A DNA stretch of 64,000 nt from Candidatus Iainarchaeum sp. (GTDB taxonomy: Archaea > Iainarchaeota > Iainarchaeia > Iainarchaeales > JAAZKV01), in NCBI GenBank assembly GCA_026397015.1, contig JAPLVR010000005.1, positions 1 through 64,000 on the forward strand, written 5' to 3'. This document shows, one piece after another, positions 43,468-51,010 of this stretch; positions within the stretch are counted from its first letter, which is position 1; every line of letters begins with the position of its first letter. The translations under genes and the position numbers were made by a program. The notes beneath the pieces are model-generated. The model ran no database searches. It was not told the DNA's origin and was given only the letters and a program-made list of their open reading frames with translations.

Positions 43468-44067
43468 ATGAATCCGAAGCGGAGGCCTATTTTTGGAAAG
43501 CCGCGGAAGGCGAAAACTTCCATTAATTTGGTCGGCAAAATTATTCCAATTGTCAGGCGCAGGAAGTATCGTTTGCTTGAAAACTCTTTTTCAATGCGGG
43601 ATGCGCTAATAGTCAGGGATGCGATGAAGTACCTTCTCAAAATTGGGGCGAGGGTTCCAACCATCAGTGATATAGGCCTTTTTAAGAATCAGCCAAAAAC
43701 TATTCATGAGGTTGTTAAAATGAATACTTTGCCGAAGGTAATGTCCTATGATTTAATTAGAAGTGTGGCGCCGCAGGCCAGCAAAAAGTGTTTTAGGGCA
43801 GTGGATTTGTTTGCCCATTTTGGGGTGCATTCGCATTTGGGTTTGTTCAGGGAAATGGGTTATCCCGAATTCACGCTTCAATATTTGGAGGGCGAGGGGT
43901 ATCTTGAACACCGGCGGAAGGATTTTGTGATTCCTGCGGAGGAAAGGCTTCTCAAGGACGCGCTGGCAAGCGCCGAAAAAAAATACGGGAGAAAAAAAAT
44001 TGGCGAGTTCAAGAAGCGGTTTGAAATAGTCGAGTTTTACGACCAAATTTCCACCGGTCGTTCCTAA
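43468..44067 (+). CDS. unknown protein, paralogue of the following gene
   Basis: About 199 residues from ATG 43468 (a TTG six codons earlier is possible). It is basic at the start (NPKRRPIFGKPRKAKTS) and helical in the middle. It shares with the next gene the segments MKYLLKIGARVPTISDIGLF, MGYPEFTLQ and the ending KKYGRKKxGEFKKRFxI. The two products are about one-third alike by eye, so they arose by tandem duplication. No family is recognised. The charged, helix-rich make-up would fit a nucleic-acid-binding protein. Confidence 0.55.
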   Translation: MNPKRRPIFGKPRKAKTSINLVGKIIPIVRRRKYRLLENSFSMRDALIVRDAMKYLLKIGARVPTISDIGLFKNQPKTIHEVVKMNTLPKVMSYDLIRSVAPQASKKCFRAVDLFAHFGVHSHLGLFREMGYPEFTLQYLEGEGYLEHRRKDFVIPAEERLLKDALASAEKKYGRKKIGEFKKRFEIVEFYDQISTGRS

Positions 44068-44080
44068 AGAGGTTTTTGTT

Positions 44081-44716
44081 ATGAAAAAAATTTTTAAAGT
44101 CGGGGCGAAAAAAATTTCCATAAAGGTGCGCCAAACAAAATCGAACGCGGCTTCAATAAGAAACGCGGCTTCGAGGAGAATCGCGGCTTTAAGGAGAAAC
44201 AAAATGGTCATTGTTCCGGTTTTGGGGCGCAAAAATTACGGATTGTCTTCAGAAACAGTTGATTTGTTGAAGCGCACAATGAAATATTCAATTAAACTTG
44301 GAATGAAGATGCCTACAATAAAAAATATCGGGCTTTTCAAAGACAATCCGATTACGCATTTTAATATCGCTTCGACTGGAAAGTTTCCGAAACTGATTAA
44401 TCTTCCTGTTTTGTACGAGTTTGCGGAAAAAATGCCTGCGCGTTCTTCAAAAATGGTTCGCATGATTGGCAACATGGAGGATGAACTTCTTAGAGGCCTA
44501 ACCAAAATGGGTTATCCTGAATTTACTTTGCAGAATCTGTTTGACAGGGGCTATTTTGAAAAAAGAAAATCCGGATGGGCGTCTGTTTCGGAAGAGGCTA
44601 TGCTGAAGCAGTCATTGATTGATTTGGAAAAGAAATATGGGAAAAAAGAAGTTGTCAAGCTCAAAAAGAGGCTTGGCATCGGAAAAATATTTGAAGAAAT
44701 TCTGCGAAGCCACTAA
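44081..44716 (+). CDS. unknown protein, paralogue of the preceding gene
   Basis: A 211-residue protein with a strongly basic N-terminus in which NAASIRNAASRRIAALRR forms a short internal repeat. Shared blocks with the gene before it are MKYSIKLGMKMPTIKNIGLF, MGYPEFTLQ and KKYGKKEVVKLKKRLGI. Spacing between the genes is 13 bases and GAGGTTTTTGTT precedes the ATG, so the pair is one operon. The conserved core without known motifs suggests a lineage-specific family. The function is unknown. Confidence 0.55.
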   Translation: MKKIFKVGAKKISIKVRQTKSNAASIRNAASRRIAALRRNKMVIVPVLGRKNYGLSSETVDLLKRTMKYSIKLGMKMPTIKNIGLFKDNPITHFNIASTGKFPKLINLPVLYEFAEKMPARSSKMVRMIGNMEDELLRGLTKMGYPEFTLQNLFDRGYFEKRKSGWASVSEEAMLKQSLIDLEKKYGKKEVVKLKKRLGIGKIFEEILRSH

Positions 44717-44727
44717 AAAAAAGTTTC

Positions 44728-44748
44728 GCCGGACCGGAAAGGCCCGGC
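44728..44748. terminator. hairpin between convergent genes
   Basis: GCCGG (44728-44732) pairs with CCGGC (44744-44748) between the facing stops at 44716 and 44775, after an A-run on the plus strand. It may end transcripts from both sides. Confidence 0.45.
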
Positions 44749-44774
44749 TTCAAATAATTTAAATGGAAGAAATT

Positions 44775-44933
44775 TTACTTTCCCGCCAATTTGTTTTTCT
44801 TTACGTATGCCCAGATTCTCTTTGTCATTTCGCTTGGTGCGATTTTTGTTGAGCCGAATACGCTTTCAACGCTGTCTTCACAGCCCTTGAAACATATGGA
44901 GTATCCTCCGAATGCTGCTTTTTTTGCTACCAT
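44775..44933 (-). CDS. small SWIB/MDM2-like domain protein (52 residues)
   Basis: A complete small gene: ATG at 44931-44933 after GGGGGGAAG, stop at 44775-44777. The 52 residues start MVAKKAAFGGYSICFKGCED and end with IAPSEMTKRIWAYVKKNKLA. The second half matches the SWIB/MDM2 signature (xSEMTKxxWxYIKKxxL), a chromatin-linked fold in eukaryotes and chlamydiae. Two cysteines (ICFKGC) precede it. The family is short but usually ~70-80 residues, so this is a truncated or compact form. It has a TATA-like TTTAAATAA upstream. The identification rests on the motif only. Confidence 0.6.
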   Translation of the reverse strand: MVAKKAAFGGYSICFKGCEDSVESVFGSTKIAPSEMTKRIWAYVKKNKLAGK

Positions 44934-45056
44934 TTAATCTTCCCCCCTTTGAAAAGTTTTTTTCTAAATTTAGTAAATTAGCTTGTTTATTTAAACTTAA
45001 TCGTTTGGCCGATGCAAACATTTAAACTATATTCTGCAAAACAGTCTTTCGGGCAG

Positions 45057-45106
45057 TGATGAGGTAAATTCCAATAGCCCTTATGGGGTTATAAAATCTG
45101 ATTCTT
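45057..45106 (+). ncRNA. weak C/D-box-like RNA candidate
   Basis: TGATGA (a C box minus its first purine) at 45057-45062, followed about 40 bases later by CTGA (45098-45101). A TATA-like CATTTAAACTATATTC (45019-45034) lies the right distance upstream. The sequence GATGAGGTAAATTCC resembles the GATGAAGTAAATCC of the elements near 46.6 kb. The terminal stem is poor, so this is the weakest of three. Confidence 0.25.
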
Positions 45107-45110
45107 CCGT

Positions 45111-45164
45111 GAAGCAGGGGTAAGTAAATTAAGCGAATTTGTTTTTTGGCCGGTCGGAGTATTT
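45111..45164 (+). repeat. 54-bp direct repeat, left copy, beside the channel gene
   Basis: Matches 46490-46543 at about 43 of 54 positions, including an uninterrupted GGCCGGTCGG and AATTTGTTTT. The two copies bracket the voltage-gated channel gene. An AAATT/AATTT inverted repeat lies within each. Confidence 0.7.
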
Positions 45165-45278
45165 TTTAAAAATATTTGTGGGCGCGCCAATTTTCTTTTT
45201 CCACCTCGCATTTATAAAAGATTTCTGCAGGGTCGCGAAATAAATAGCAATAAATACCAGTTATTTATTTTATGCCGT

Positions 45279-45377
45279 GTGAAGCGTCTTCTTATTGTAT
45301 TGTTTTTGCTTGCCTTTCTTGGCACGGTTTTTTCCGCCAATGAGTCTACGGCGGGATTAGGATTTTTAGAAAAATAA
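45279..45377 (+). pseudogene. truncated secreted-protein start (32 codons)
   Basis: From GTG 45279 the frame reads KRLLIVLFLLAFLGTVFSAN, a clean signal peptide, then 12 further codons and a TAA. A promoter-like ATTTATAAAAGA (45209-45220) lies upstream. It looks like the leader of a surface-protein gene whose body has been lost, or a tiny exported peptide. The rest of the region 44934-45462 has no other gene. Confidence 0.3.
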
Positions 45378-45462
45378 ATTTTTTCCGAAAAGTGCAATGG
45401 ACTGTTCATTATGGGCTGAACAAGTCTGCCTGATTTCCGGATTCGTGTATAAAAAGTTGGTT

Positions 45463-46290
45463 TTATTTCTTTTTTTTGATAAGTAACGACAGCTGTTTTT
45501 CTATTTTTCTCAGCTTTGTGGAAAGCTGTCTTTCTCTCATTGCGTCTTCATCGAGATAATTTTTCATCTGTTCCGGGCTGTTCAATTTGTCCATGGCTTT
45601 GCTCATGTTGCCCACTATTATTCCGAGGAAAAGGTTCATGATTACCATTGTTGCAATTATTATAAATGAAATAAAATACAATGGGCCGCCTACAGGGTAG
45701 GCCGCATTTGCTGGCACCATTATTGTGTTCCAATTTTCAAGTGTAAGTATCTGAAACATTGTGAACCCCCCTTTCCAAATCGAACCAAAGTGTTCAGGAT
45801 CAGCTGTGTTGAATAATGAAACCCCTATTACGGTGTAAATGTAAATGATTACAAAAAGAAGCAGCGCAACGAATACCACTGAAGAGATGCTTTCAATAAG
45901 CCCCTTAACCACCGGTCTGATATTCGGGAATGCTCTGAAAAGTCTGAATGTCCTTATCACCCTCACCAATCGGAGAACATAAATCGCCTTGTCTTTGAGC
46001 GGGATAAAGCAGGCCAAAACGATTGCAAAATCAAAAAGATTCCAGGAGTCTTTAAAAAAATTAAATGGTTTTTCTTCGGCAAAAATTCTAGTGATTATTT
46101 CAATACAAAAAATGGTAAGAATCGCCCCCTCAAGCAAATTAACGGTTGGGTACCATGGAGAATCTAATGGCATGTTAAGACTGAACCCGACAAGTATTGC
46201 GGAAAAAATGATTACGGAAAGAACTGTGTAATTGAATGCCTTGGAATCAACTATTGGTTTTAACTTTGCCGACAAAGACTTCCTGTTCAT
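45463..46290 (-). CDS. one-domain voltage-gated cation channel (BacNav-like)
   Basis: A 275-residue six-helix channel. S1-S3 lie at about residues 20-98. The S4 voltage sensor LRLVRVIRTFRLFRAF has Arg every third position. S5 (about 132-155), the pore with filter TLENWN and S6 (VIMNLFLGIIVGNM) follow. The C-terminal ~45 residues form a charged coiled coil, as in bacterial sodium channels that assemble as tetramers. The TLExW filter core matches NaChBac-type channels, while ENWN differs from ESWA, so ion choice may vary. Such channels are rare in archaea. Direct repeats flank the gene, hinting at transfer. Confidence 0.85.
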   Translation of the reverse strand: MNRKSLSAKLKPIVDSKAFNYTVLSVIIFSAILVGFSLNMPLDSPWYPTVNLLEGAILTIFCIEIITRIFAEEKPFNFFKDSWNLFDFAIVLACFIPLKDKAIYVLRLVRVIRTFRLFRAFPNIRPVVKGLIESISSVVFVALLLFVIIYIYTVIGVSLFNTADPEHFGSIWKGGFTMFQILTLENWNTIMVPANAAYPVGGPLYFISFIIIATMVIMNLFLGIIVGNMSKAMDKLNSPEQMKNYLDEDAMRERQLSTKLRKIEKQLSLLIKKKK

Positions 46291-46489
46291 GCCGTGTTAA
46301 TTTTGTTTGAAGTTGGTATTAAACCTTTTGGTAGGACAGGATGTTTGCCGTAAACCTTTGGGCATTTCATAGTAAATGCATCTAAACTTGTGTTTTTTCG
46401 TGTTTTGTGGGTTTATCCATTTTTAATAAATTATGTCTGCATAATATATTCAAAAGCCTTTTGGGGTACATTTTTTTTAGTTGTCTTGT

Positions 46490-46543
46490 TAAGCAGAATT
46501 AAGCAAATTAAACAAATTTGTTTTACGGCCGGTCGGGGTGTTT
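46490..46543 (+). repeat. 54-bp direct repeat, right copy, beside the channel gene
   Basis: Partner of 45111-45164 in the same orientation, about 80 percent identical, with the shared GGCCGGTCGG core. It lies upstream of the C/D-box-like RNA at 46584. Confidence 0.7.
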
Positions 46544-46583
46544 AACAAAGTCCTTTTTATTGTTTTTCCCTCAGTATTATTTT

Positions 46584-46653
46584 GTGTTTTCGTGATGAAG
46601 TAAATCCCTGATGAGCGTAAGCTGTGATTATTTAATCCAACTCTGAAAAACAC
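46584..46653 (+). ncRNA. C/D-box guide RNA candidate
   Basis: A 7-bp terminal stem GTGTTTT (46584-46590) / AAAACAC (46647-46653) closes a C box GTGATGA (46592-46598) and a D box CTGA (46643-46646). Internal D' CTGA (46608-46611) and C' GTGATTA (46624-46630) are present. The guide segments are AGTAAATCC before D' and TTTAATCCAACT before D. This is the full archaeal C/D sRNA layout at 70 bases. The targets were not identified. No coding frame covers it. Confidence 0.6.
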
Positions 46654-46692
46654 ATAAGGCTTAAAGAATTAGAGTTTTATAAAAACCTACAA

Positions 46693-46763
46693 GGGTTTTC
46701 GGATTTAATGAAGTAAATCCCTGCGGGGCGGAGGCTGTGACGATTTAATCCAACCCTGAGCCC
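46693..46763 (+). ncRNA. paralogue of the C/D-box RNA, with a degenerate C box
   Basis: It aligns with the RNA at 46584 over its whole length (shared ATGAAGTAAATCCCTG and ATTTAATCCAAC). C' is GTGACGA (46737-46743) and D is CTGA (46756-46759). The terminal stem changed to GGGTT/AGCCC but still pairs. The first C box is altered (TTTAATGAAG). A promoter GTTTTATAAAAACC (46674-46687) sits just ahead. It may be a diverging duplicate with the same guides. Confidence 0.45.
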
Positions 46764-46819
46764 ATAATTTTTGTTTCAGGCAGTTCATCCGATTAGGGAG
46801 ATTATTTTCGAATTAGCGT

Positions 46820-46957
46820 TTATTTTCTTCTTGGAGCTTTCGGGCTTTGCTGGCTGAAGGCTTTTCTAAAAAAGTCTTTGGTGTTTTCCCACCAGTAGCG
46901 GAGCCTTCGCTTCTTGCCATTTGGACCCACGGTGTAATATTTGCGTCTTCTAAACAT
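46820..46957 (-). CDS. small very basic protein (45 residues)
   Basis: A complete frame from ATG (46955-46957) to TAA (46820-46822). The product starts MFRRRKYYTVGPNGKKRRLR and ends in AFSQQSPKAPRRK, with about one third Lys/Arg and a YWWENTKDFF core. A TATA-like TTTTTAAATTT lies about 25 bases upstream, so it is probably a leaderless gene. It is likely a nucleic-acid or ribosome-binding protein. No family is recognised. It is below usual length cut-offs. The rest of 46291-47000 holds the repeats and RNAs listed separately. Confidence 0.5.
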   Translation of the reverse strand: MFRRRKYYTVGPNGKKRRLRYWWENTKDFFRKAFSQQSPKAPRRK

Positions 46958-47000
46958 TCAGATATTGCTGCCTTCGAAATTTAAAAAGCTTTCGCAGGCC

Positions 47001-47753
47001 TCACAAAAACAGTTTTTTAAAACTTATTTCCTGTGCCCTTCCAATTTCCTCGATTGGGATTTTTTTCAATTCCGCGACCTTTGAGACGATGTCCAATAAT
47101 TTGTGCGGGAATGCCTGTTCATTGTTGAAGCGGAAGGGCGAATCCGTTTCAAAGAGCAGGTTTTCAAGCGGAAATCGCGTAATGTCCTTTTGGATTTGGT
47201 TGTTTTCAAGGATTGCGAGTCCGACCGAAACGAAGTAGCCGTTCCCGGCGGCGCGTTTCATGAGCCTTTCCGAATCTACAAACGAATGCAGAACTGCCTT
47301 CTCCGCCTTTTCCGCTTCAAGCGTTTCAAGGACTTGTTTTTGTGCGAATCTTGAATGGATGATGAGCGGTTTTCCGGTTTCGTTTGAAAGTTCGATGAAT
47401 TTCCTAAAAATTTCGATTTGTTTTTTTTGCTGCTCCGCTTTTTTTGCGAATTTGAAATCCAGCCCGACTTCCCCTACTGCAATGGAAGTTTCCTCTTTTA
47501 TTTTCGACTTGAAAAAAGAAAAAGCCTTTTTCAGTTCTTCATCGTTTAGTTCCATCGCTTCCAGCGGGTACAATCCGATAGCCGCTTTTATTTCTGGAAA
47601 CATTTTTGCGAGCGCAAGATTTCTGGCATTTGAGTCGAAGCTCGTGGAGCAGGAAATTATTTGCGAAATATTGTTTTGTTCCGCTTTTTGGAGCGCCTCC
47701 TTCAGCTCCTTTTCGGAGAGCATATCAAGGTGGCAATGGACATCGTAGAACAT
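47001..47753 (-). CDS. tatD: TatD-family metal-dependent DNase
   Basis: A 250-residue TIM-barrel amidohydrolase. Metal-binding residues are VHCHLDML (His6, His8), GEVGLDF (Glu near 93), IIHSR (His near 129), VLHSFV (His near 155) and ETDSPF (Asp near 200). These are the full TatD set. The family has 3'-5' exonuclease activity and roles in DNA repair and tRNA-proofreading side reactions. The final FxxLF-like ISFKKLFL is also typical. It is divergent from the PLD-like gene. Confidence 0.88.
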   Translation of the reverse strand: MFYDVHCHLDMLSEKELKEALQKAEQNNISQIISCSTSFDSNARNLALAKMFPEIKAAIGLYPLEAMELNDEELKKAFSFFKSKIKEETSIAVGEVGLDFKFAKKAEQQKKQIEIFRKFIELSNETGKPLIIHSRFAQKQVLETLEAEKAEKAVLHSFVDSERLMKRAAGNGYFVSVGLAILENNQIQKDITRFPLENLLFETDSPFRFNNEQAFPHKLLDIVSKVAELKKIPIEEIGRAQEISFKKLFL

Positions 47754-47840
47754 TTCATCTTCCTCGGCCGATTTTAGGCATATTCGTCAATTAACTTGCA
47801 AAGCAAAACAATAAAAAACTCTTTCAATTCAACCTTCTTT

Positions 47841-48392
47841 ATGCATGTGAAAAAAACACTTATTTTTTCGGCGGTTTTTGCGCTTTTCCTGATTGCGGGG
47901 TGCGTGCAGTTTAAGGAAAATTTTTGCCAGAGCAGCAGCGGCAGTGATGATGTTTGCGGGGAAAAAACCGAAGTTTATTTTTGCCCGGAAGATGATTGTG
48001 CAAACAGGCTGATTGAAAAAATAAATTCCTCGAATGAAACAATCAACATAGCGATTTATTCCTTTACATTGGATTCGGTTGCGGCTTCGCTTGTTGCGGC
48101 AAAGCAGCGCGGCGTGCAGGTCAAGGTTTTGTTTGACGACAGCCAGATTACCGAAAAATCTGAGGATACAACGCTTCTGAACGCGGGAATTCCGGTAAAA
48201 CGGAAAAAGAGTTCCGCTTACATGCACAACAAATTTTGTATAATCGACGGAAAACTTGTCGGAACAGGTTCTTTCAATTATTCGAAGAACGGGCAGACTG
48301 AGAATGACGAAAATTTGATTTTTATTTTGAGCAAAAAAATTGCAGGGCAGTATCAGGATGAGTTTGACGAGCTGTGGCAGGAGACGGATTAA
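47841..48392 (+). CDS. lipoprotein-type phospholipase D-family nuclease (Nuc-like)
   Basis: About 183 residues from ATG 47841. The N-terminus MHVKKTLIFSAVFALFLIAG followed by CV is a lipobox-like signal, so the protein may be lipid-anchored outside. The single HKD motif HNKFCIIDGKLVGTGSFNYS (near residues 130-149) means it works as a dimer, like the Nuc endonuclease. The longer frame from 47796 would destroy the signal. It is followed after one base by the methyltransferase start, so both are co-translated. Confidence 0.85.
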   Translation: MHVKKTLIFSAVFALFLIAGCVQFKENFCQSSSGSDDVCGEKTEVYFCPEDDCANRLIEKINSSNETINIAIYSFTLDSVAASLVAAKQRGVQVKVLFDDSQITEKSEDTTLLNAGIPVKRKKSSAYMHNKFCIIDGKLVGTGSFNYSKNGQTENDENLIFILSKKIAGQYQDEFDELWQETD

Positions 48393-48393
48393 C

Positions 48394-48984
48394 ATGGCGT
48401 GCGGCAAATTGCTTTTCGGGAAAAAGACGGCTGAAGATGCGCGGGAGATTTACGAGCCGCACGAGGACTCATTCCTTTTGGAGGGCGCCATTTTGAGGGA
48501 AAATTTGGCGGGAAAGAAATGCCTCGATTTGGGGTGCGGTTCCGGAATCCAGTCGAAGGCAATGTTCAGGGCGGGCGCGCATGAAGTTTTGGCGGTTGAT
48601 ATCAACAAAGTTGCGCTGAAAGAAACAAAAAGAAACACACATTTTCTTGGACAGCGCCCTAAAACCCTTCGCAGCAATTTATTTTCCAAGGTTAGAAAAA
48701 AATTCGATTTCATAGCCTTCAACCCGCCTTACGTGCCGAGCGAGGCTATTATGTGGAAAGATGTTGACGGCGGCGAGCGCGGAAGGAAAATAATAGACCG
48801 CTTTTTGGCGCAGGTGGAAAAGCACATTAATCCGAAGGGAGTTTTGCTTTTGGTCGTTTCCTCCCTTAATGATGAACGTGAAATTGTCGAAATTTTGCGG
48901 AAAATGAAATTTGAGGTGAGTTTTGCCGCCGGACAGAAGATTTTTTTTGAAACGATTTTTGTGTTGCGGGCGGTCAAAAAATAG
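48394..48984 (+). CDS. HemK/PrmC-like N5-glutamine methyltransferase
   Basis: About 196 residues from ATG 48394, one base after the preceding stop. SAM-binding CLDLGCGSGIQS lies near residues 43-54, an acidic AVDINKVAL near 70, and the catalytic NPPYVPSE near residue 111. NPPY with this short length fits the archaeal/eukaryotic Mtq2 type, which methylates the GGQ glutamine of release factor aRF1. The upstream fragment at 48340 is in another frame of the PLD gene. Confidence 0.85.
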   Translation: MACGKLLFGKKTAEDAREIYEPHEDSFLLEGAILRENLAGKKCLDLGCGSGIQSKAMFRAGAHEVLAVDINKVALKETKRNTHFLGQRPKTLRSNLFSKVRKKFDFIAFNPPYVPSEAIMWKDVDGGERGRKIIDRFLAQVEKHINPKGVLLLVVSSLNDEREIVEILRKMKFEVSFAAGQKIFFETIFVLRAVKK

Positions 48985-49016
48985 ATTTTTTAAGGATTTA
49001 AAAGTGTGTGAATGTT

Positions 49017-50090
49017 ATGCCTTCAAATGTTTCTTTCGAATTTGCGCTGGCGCAAAAAAAATATGACGCTGCAAGAACTCCCGAGGAAAAACTGATTGCG
49101 CTGCAGGAAATGAAATCAGCCGCCCCCTCGCATAAGGGTGCGGAGAATTTGCGTTCCGAAATAAACAGGCAGCTTTCTTCTTTGCGCGCAAAAATGGAGC
49201 GCCAAAAGAGCCAGTCCAAGCGCGGCTCCGCGCCGACAATTTACGTTAAGAAGGAAGGAGTGGGGCAGATTGTTCTTGTCGGCCCGCCTAACGGCGGCAA
49301 GAGCTGGCTCCTTAACAAGATTGTCGGAAGGGAAATTGCGGAAGTTACGCCATATCCTTTTGCGACAAAAATTCCAGTGCCCGCAATGTTGGATTATGCG
49401 GGCGGCAAAGTTCAGATTGTCGAGGTGCCCGCAATAATTCAGGGTTCCGCGCAGGGCAGGGCGCAGGGAAAAGAAATTCTCTCAATAATAAGGACCGCCG
49501 ATTCAGTCGTTCTTGTCTGTTCGGAAGAGGAGAGGCAGATGCTTGTGAATGAATTGGCGCTTTCAAATATTGTTGTGGGGCGCGACCGCCCGAGAATAGA
49601 AGTCAAACATTCCGAGTTTCAGGGAATCCAGATTTCCGGAAAACGTTTTTTGAATTTTCCTATCGGGCAGCTCGAAGGCTACCTGAAAAACATAGGGTAC
49701 TCGAATTCCAGCGTCATAATTTCCGGTCCGATAAATTCCCTTACGGATGTTTCCGAGGCGATGAATGAAAGGCTTACATATAAGCCGTGTCTTGTAGTAA
49801 ATCCAAATAAAATTTCCGACCATGATTTGCTTGATTTGCGCGACCAGCTTTTCCTTTCCCTTAATAAAATTCTTGTTTACACAAAAAAACCGGGGCATGA
49901 TGCCGAGATGACCGCTCCGCTTTCGATGCAGAAGGGTTCAACGGTAACGGATTTGGCAAAATCGCTGCACAAGGATTTTGCAAGAAATCTGAAGTTTGCG
50001 CGCGTCTGGGGCTCCGCCAAATTTCCTGGCCAGCGCGTCGGTCCAGAATACGTTCTGAAGCACCGCGATATAGTTGAAATTTCAATTTAA
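49017..50090 (+). CDS. DRG/Obg-like GTPase with TGS domain, altered G motifs
   Basis: About 357 residues from ATG 49017 (a GTG at 49008 is possible). Residues 1-75 are helical and basic as in DRG proteins. The G domain has LVGPPNGGKSW (G1), TPYPFATK (switch I) and VEVPAIIQG where DxPG (G3) is expected. Near 265, NPNKISD replaces the usual NKxD (G4). The C-terminal ~75 residues are a TGS domain ending HRDIVEISI. DRG GTPases act in translation. Loss of the G3 Asp and Gly suggests weak or no GTP hydrolysis. Confidence 0.8.
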   Translation: MPSNVSFEFALAQKKYDAARTPEEKLIALQEMKSAAPSHKGAENLRSEINRQLSSLRAKMERQKSQSKRGSAPTIYVKKEGVGQIVLVGPPNGGKSWLLNKIVGREIAEVTPYPFATKIPVPAMLDYAGGKVQIVEVPAIIQGSAQGRAQGKEILSIIRTADSVVLVCSEEERQMLVNELALSNIVVGRDRPRIEVKHSEFQGIQISGKRFLNFPIGQLEGYLKNIGYSNSSVIISGPINSLTDVSEAMNERLTYKPCLVVNPNKISDHDLLDLRDQLFLSLNKILVYTKKPGHDAEMTAPLSMQKGSTVTDLAKSLHKDFARNLKFARVWGSAKFPGQRVGPEYVLKHRDIVEISI

Positions 50091-50164
50091 GCCGATTTTG
50101 CAATTTGAGTTGTTTTGCTGAAATGATTTGAAGATGCTGGGCCGGGTTGAAGATTTCGGTGCGG

Positions 50165-51010
50165 TTATTTGGCGCTGCCACTTACTTTTTCTCCTTTGCC
50201 CTGGCTGATGTAAAGAAACGCCGCTATTATGAAGATGACCGCCCCTATCGCCGCAAACAAAACGGAATAATCCGGTTCGAAGAATACGCTCAATTTTTTT
50301 TCGAAATAGTGCGGTCCGCTCTCGTCCATGTATCCATAAGCGAGGAATATTTTTTGTTCGCCTGAAATGTTTTGCGGCGCAACCGCCTCGAAGTTCGCGC
50401 CCCTTTCCCCTTTTTCTCCGAGATCCTCAAATGTTGCAGCCTGGCTTTTCAGCGTGAATCCCTGTGGCACTCTGAGCTCCGCCATTATTTTTTTCACGTT
50501 TTTTTCCTGCGGCGCGGAAATCATGAAATCGACAAAAACCCCTTGTCCCTCCGGAAAATTTTTTTTGCTTGCAGTTCCCTTTACCGAAACAGCGCTTTCT
50601 TTTGCCGTTACGACTGTTCCGATTACGTTTTCAAGCGGCTCCTTTTCCCCGTAGTAAACAAATATGTTTGATTTGCTTTCATCGAGCGAAATTATTTTTA
50701 CTTTTAATGCAAGCTCTTTTGTTTCCCCCGCCCCGATTGGGCTGATTGTTTTTACCATCGAACTCTGTTCTTCAGGGTCATTTTCATTCAGGAATCTCAG
50801 TGTTTTTCCGCTTTCCATTTTTAGGAAAATCTTTTCAATTTCCGCGCCCGAGTCGTTATGGACTTTTATTTTTAATATTCCTATTTCATTAATCAGCAGT
50901 TCTTTCCTGTCGGTTGAGAGGCTTATGAGGATTTCCGCGTTTGCGAAACCGATCAGCATTAAAAGCGCTACCGCCGGCAAAAGAATTCTTGCGCTAAAAT
51001 TCCTCTTCAT
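50165..51010 (-). CDS. secreted membrane-anchored protein with CARDB-like domains
   Basis: About 281 residues from ATG 51010, set by the overlap with the preceding gene's end (17 bases) instead of the longer frame from 51055. Signal peptide MKRNFSARILLPAVALLMLI with ANA cleavage, two Ig-like domains (about 27-130 and 135-245), then one C-terminal helix (VLFAAIGAVIFIIAAFLYIS) and a short tail. It is probably an outer-face protein working with the coiled-coil protein encoded just upstream. No family name is sure. Confidence 0.6.
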   Translation of the reverse strand: MKRNFSARILLPAVALLMLIGFANAEILISLSTDRKELLINEIGILKIKVHNDSGAEIEKIFLKMESGKTLRFLNENDPEEQSSMVKTISPIGAGETKELALKVKIISLDESKSNIFVYYGEKEPLENVIGTVVTAKESAVSVKGTASKKNFPEGQGVFVDFMISAPQEKNVKKIMAELRVPQGFTLKSQAATFEDLGEKGERGANFEAVAPQNISGEQKIFLAYGYMDESGPHYFEKKLSVFFEPDYSVLFAAIGAVIFIIAAFLYISQGKGEKVSGSAK

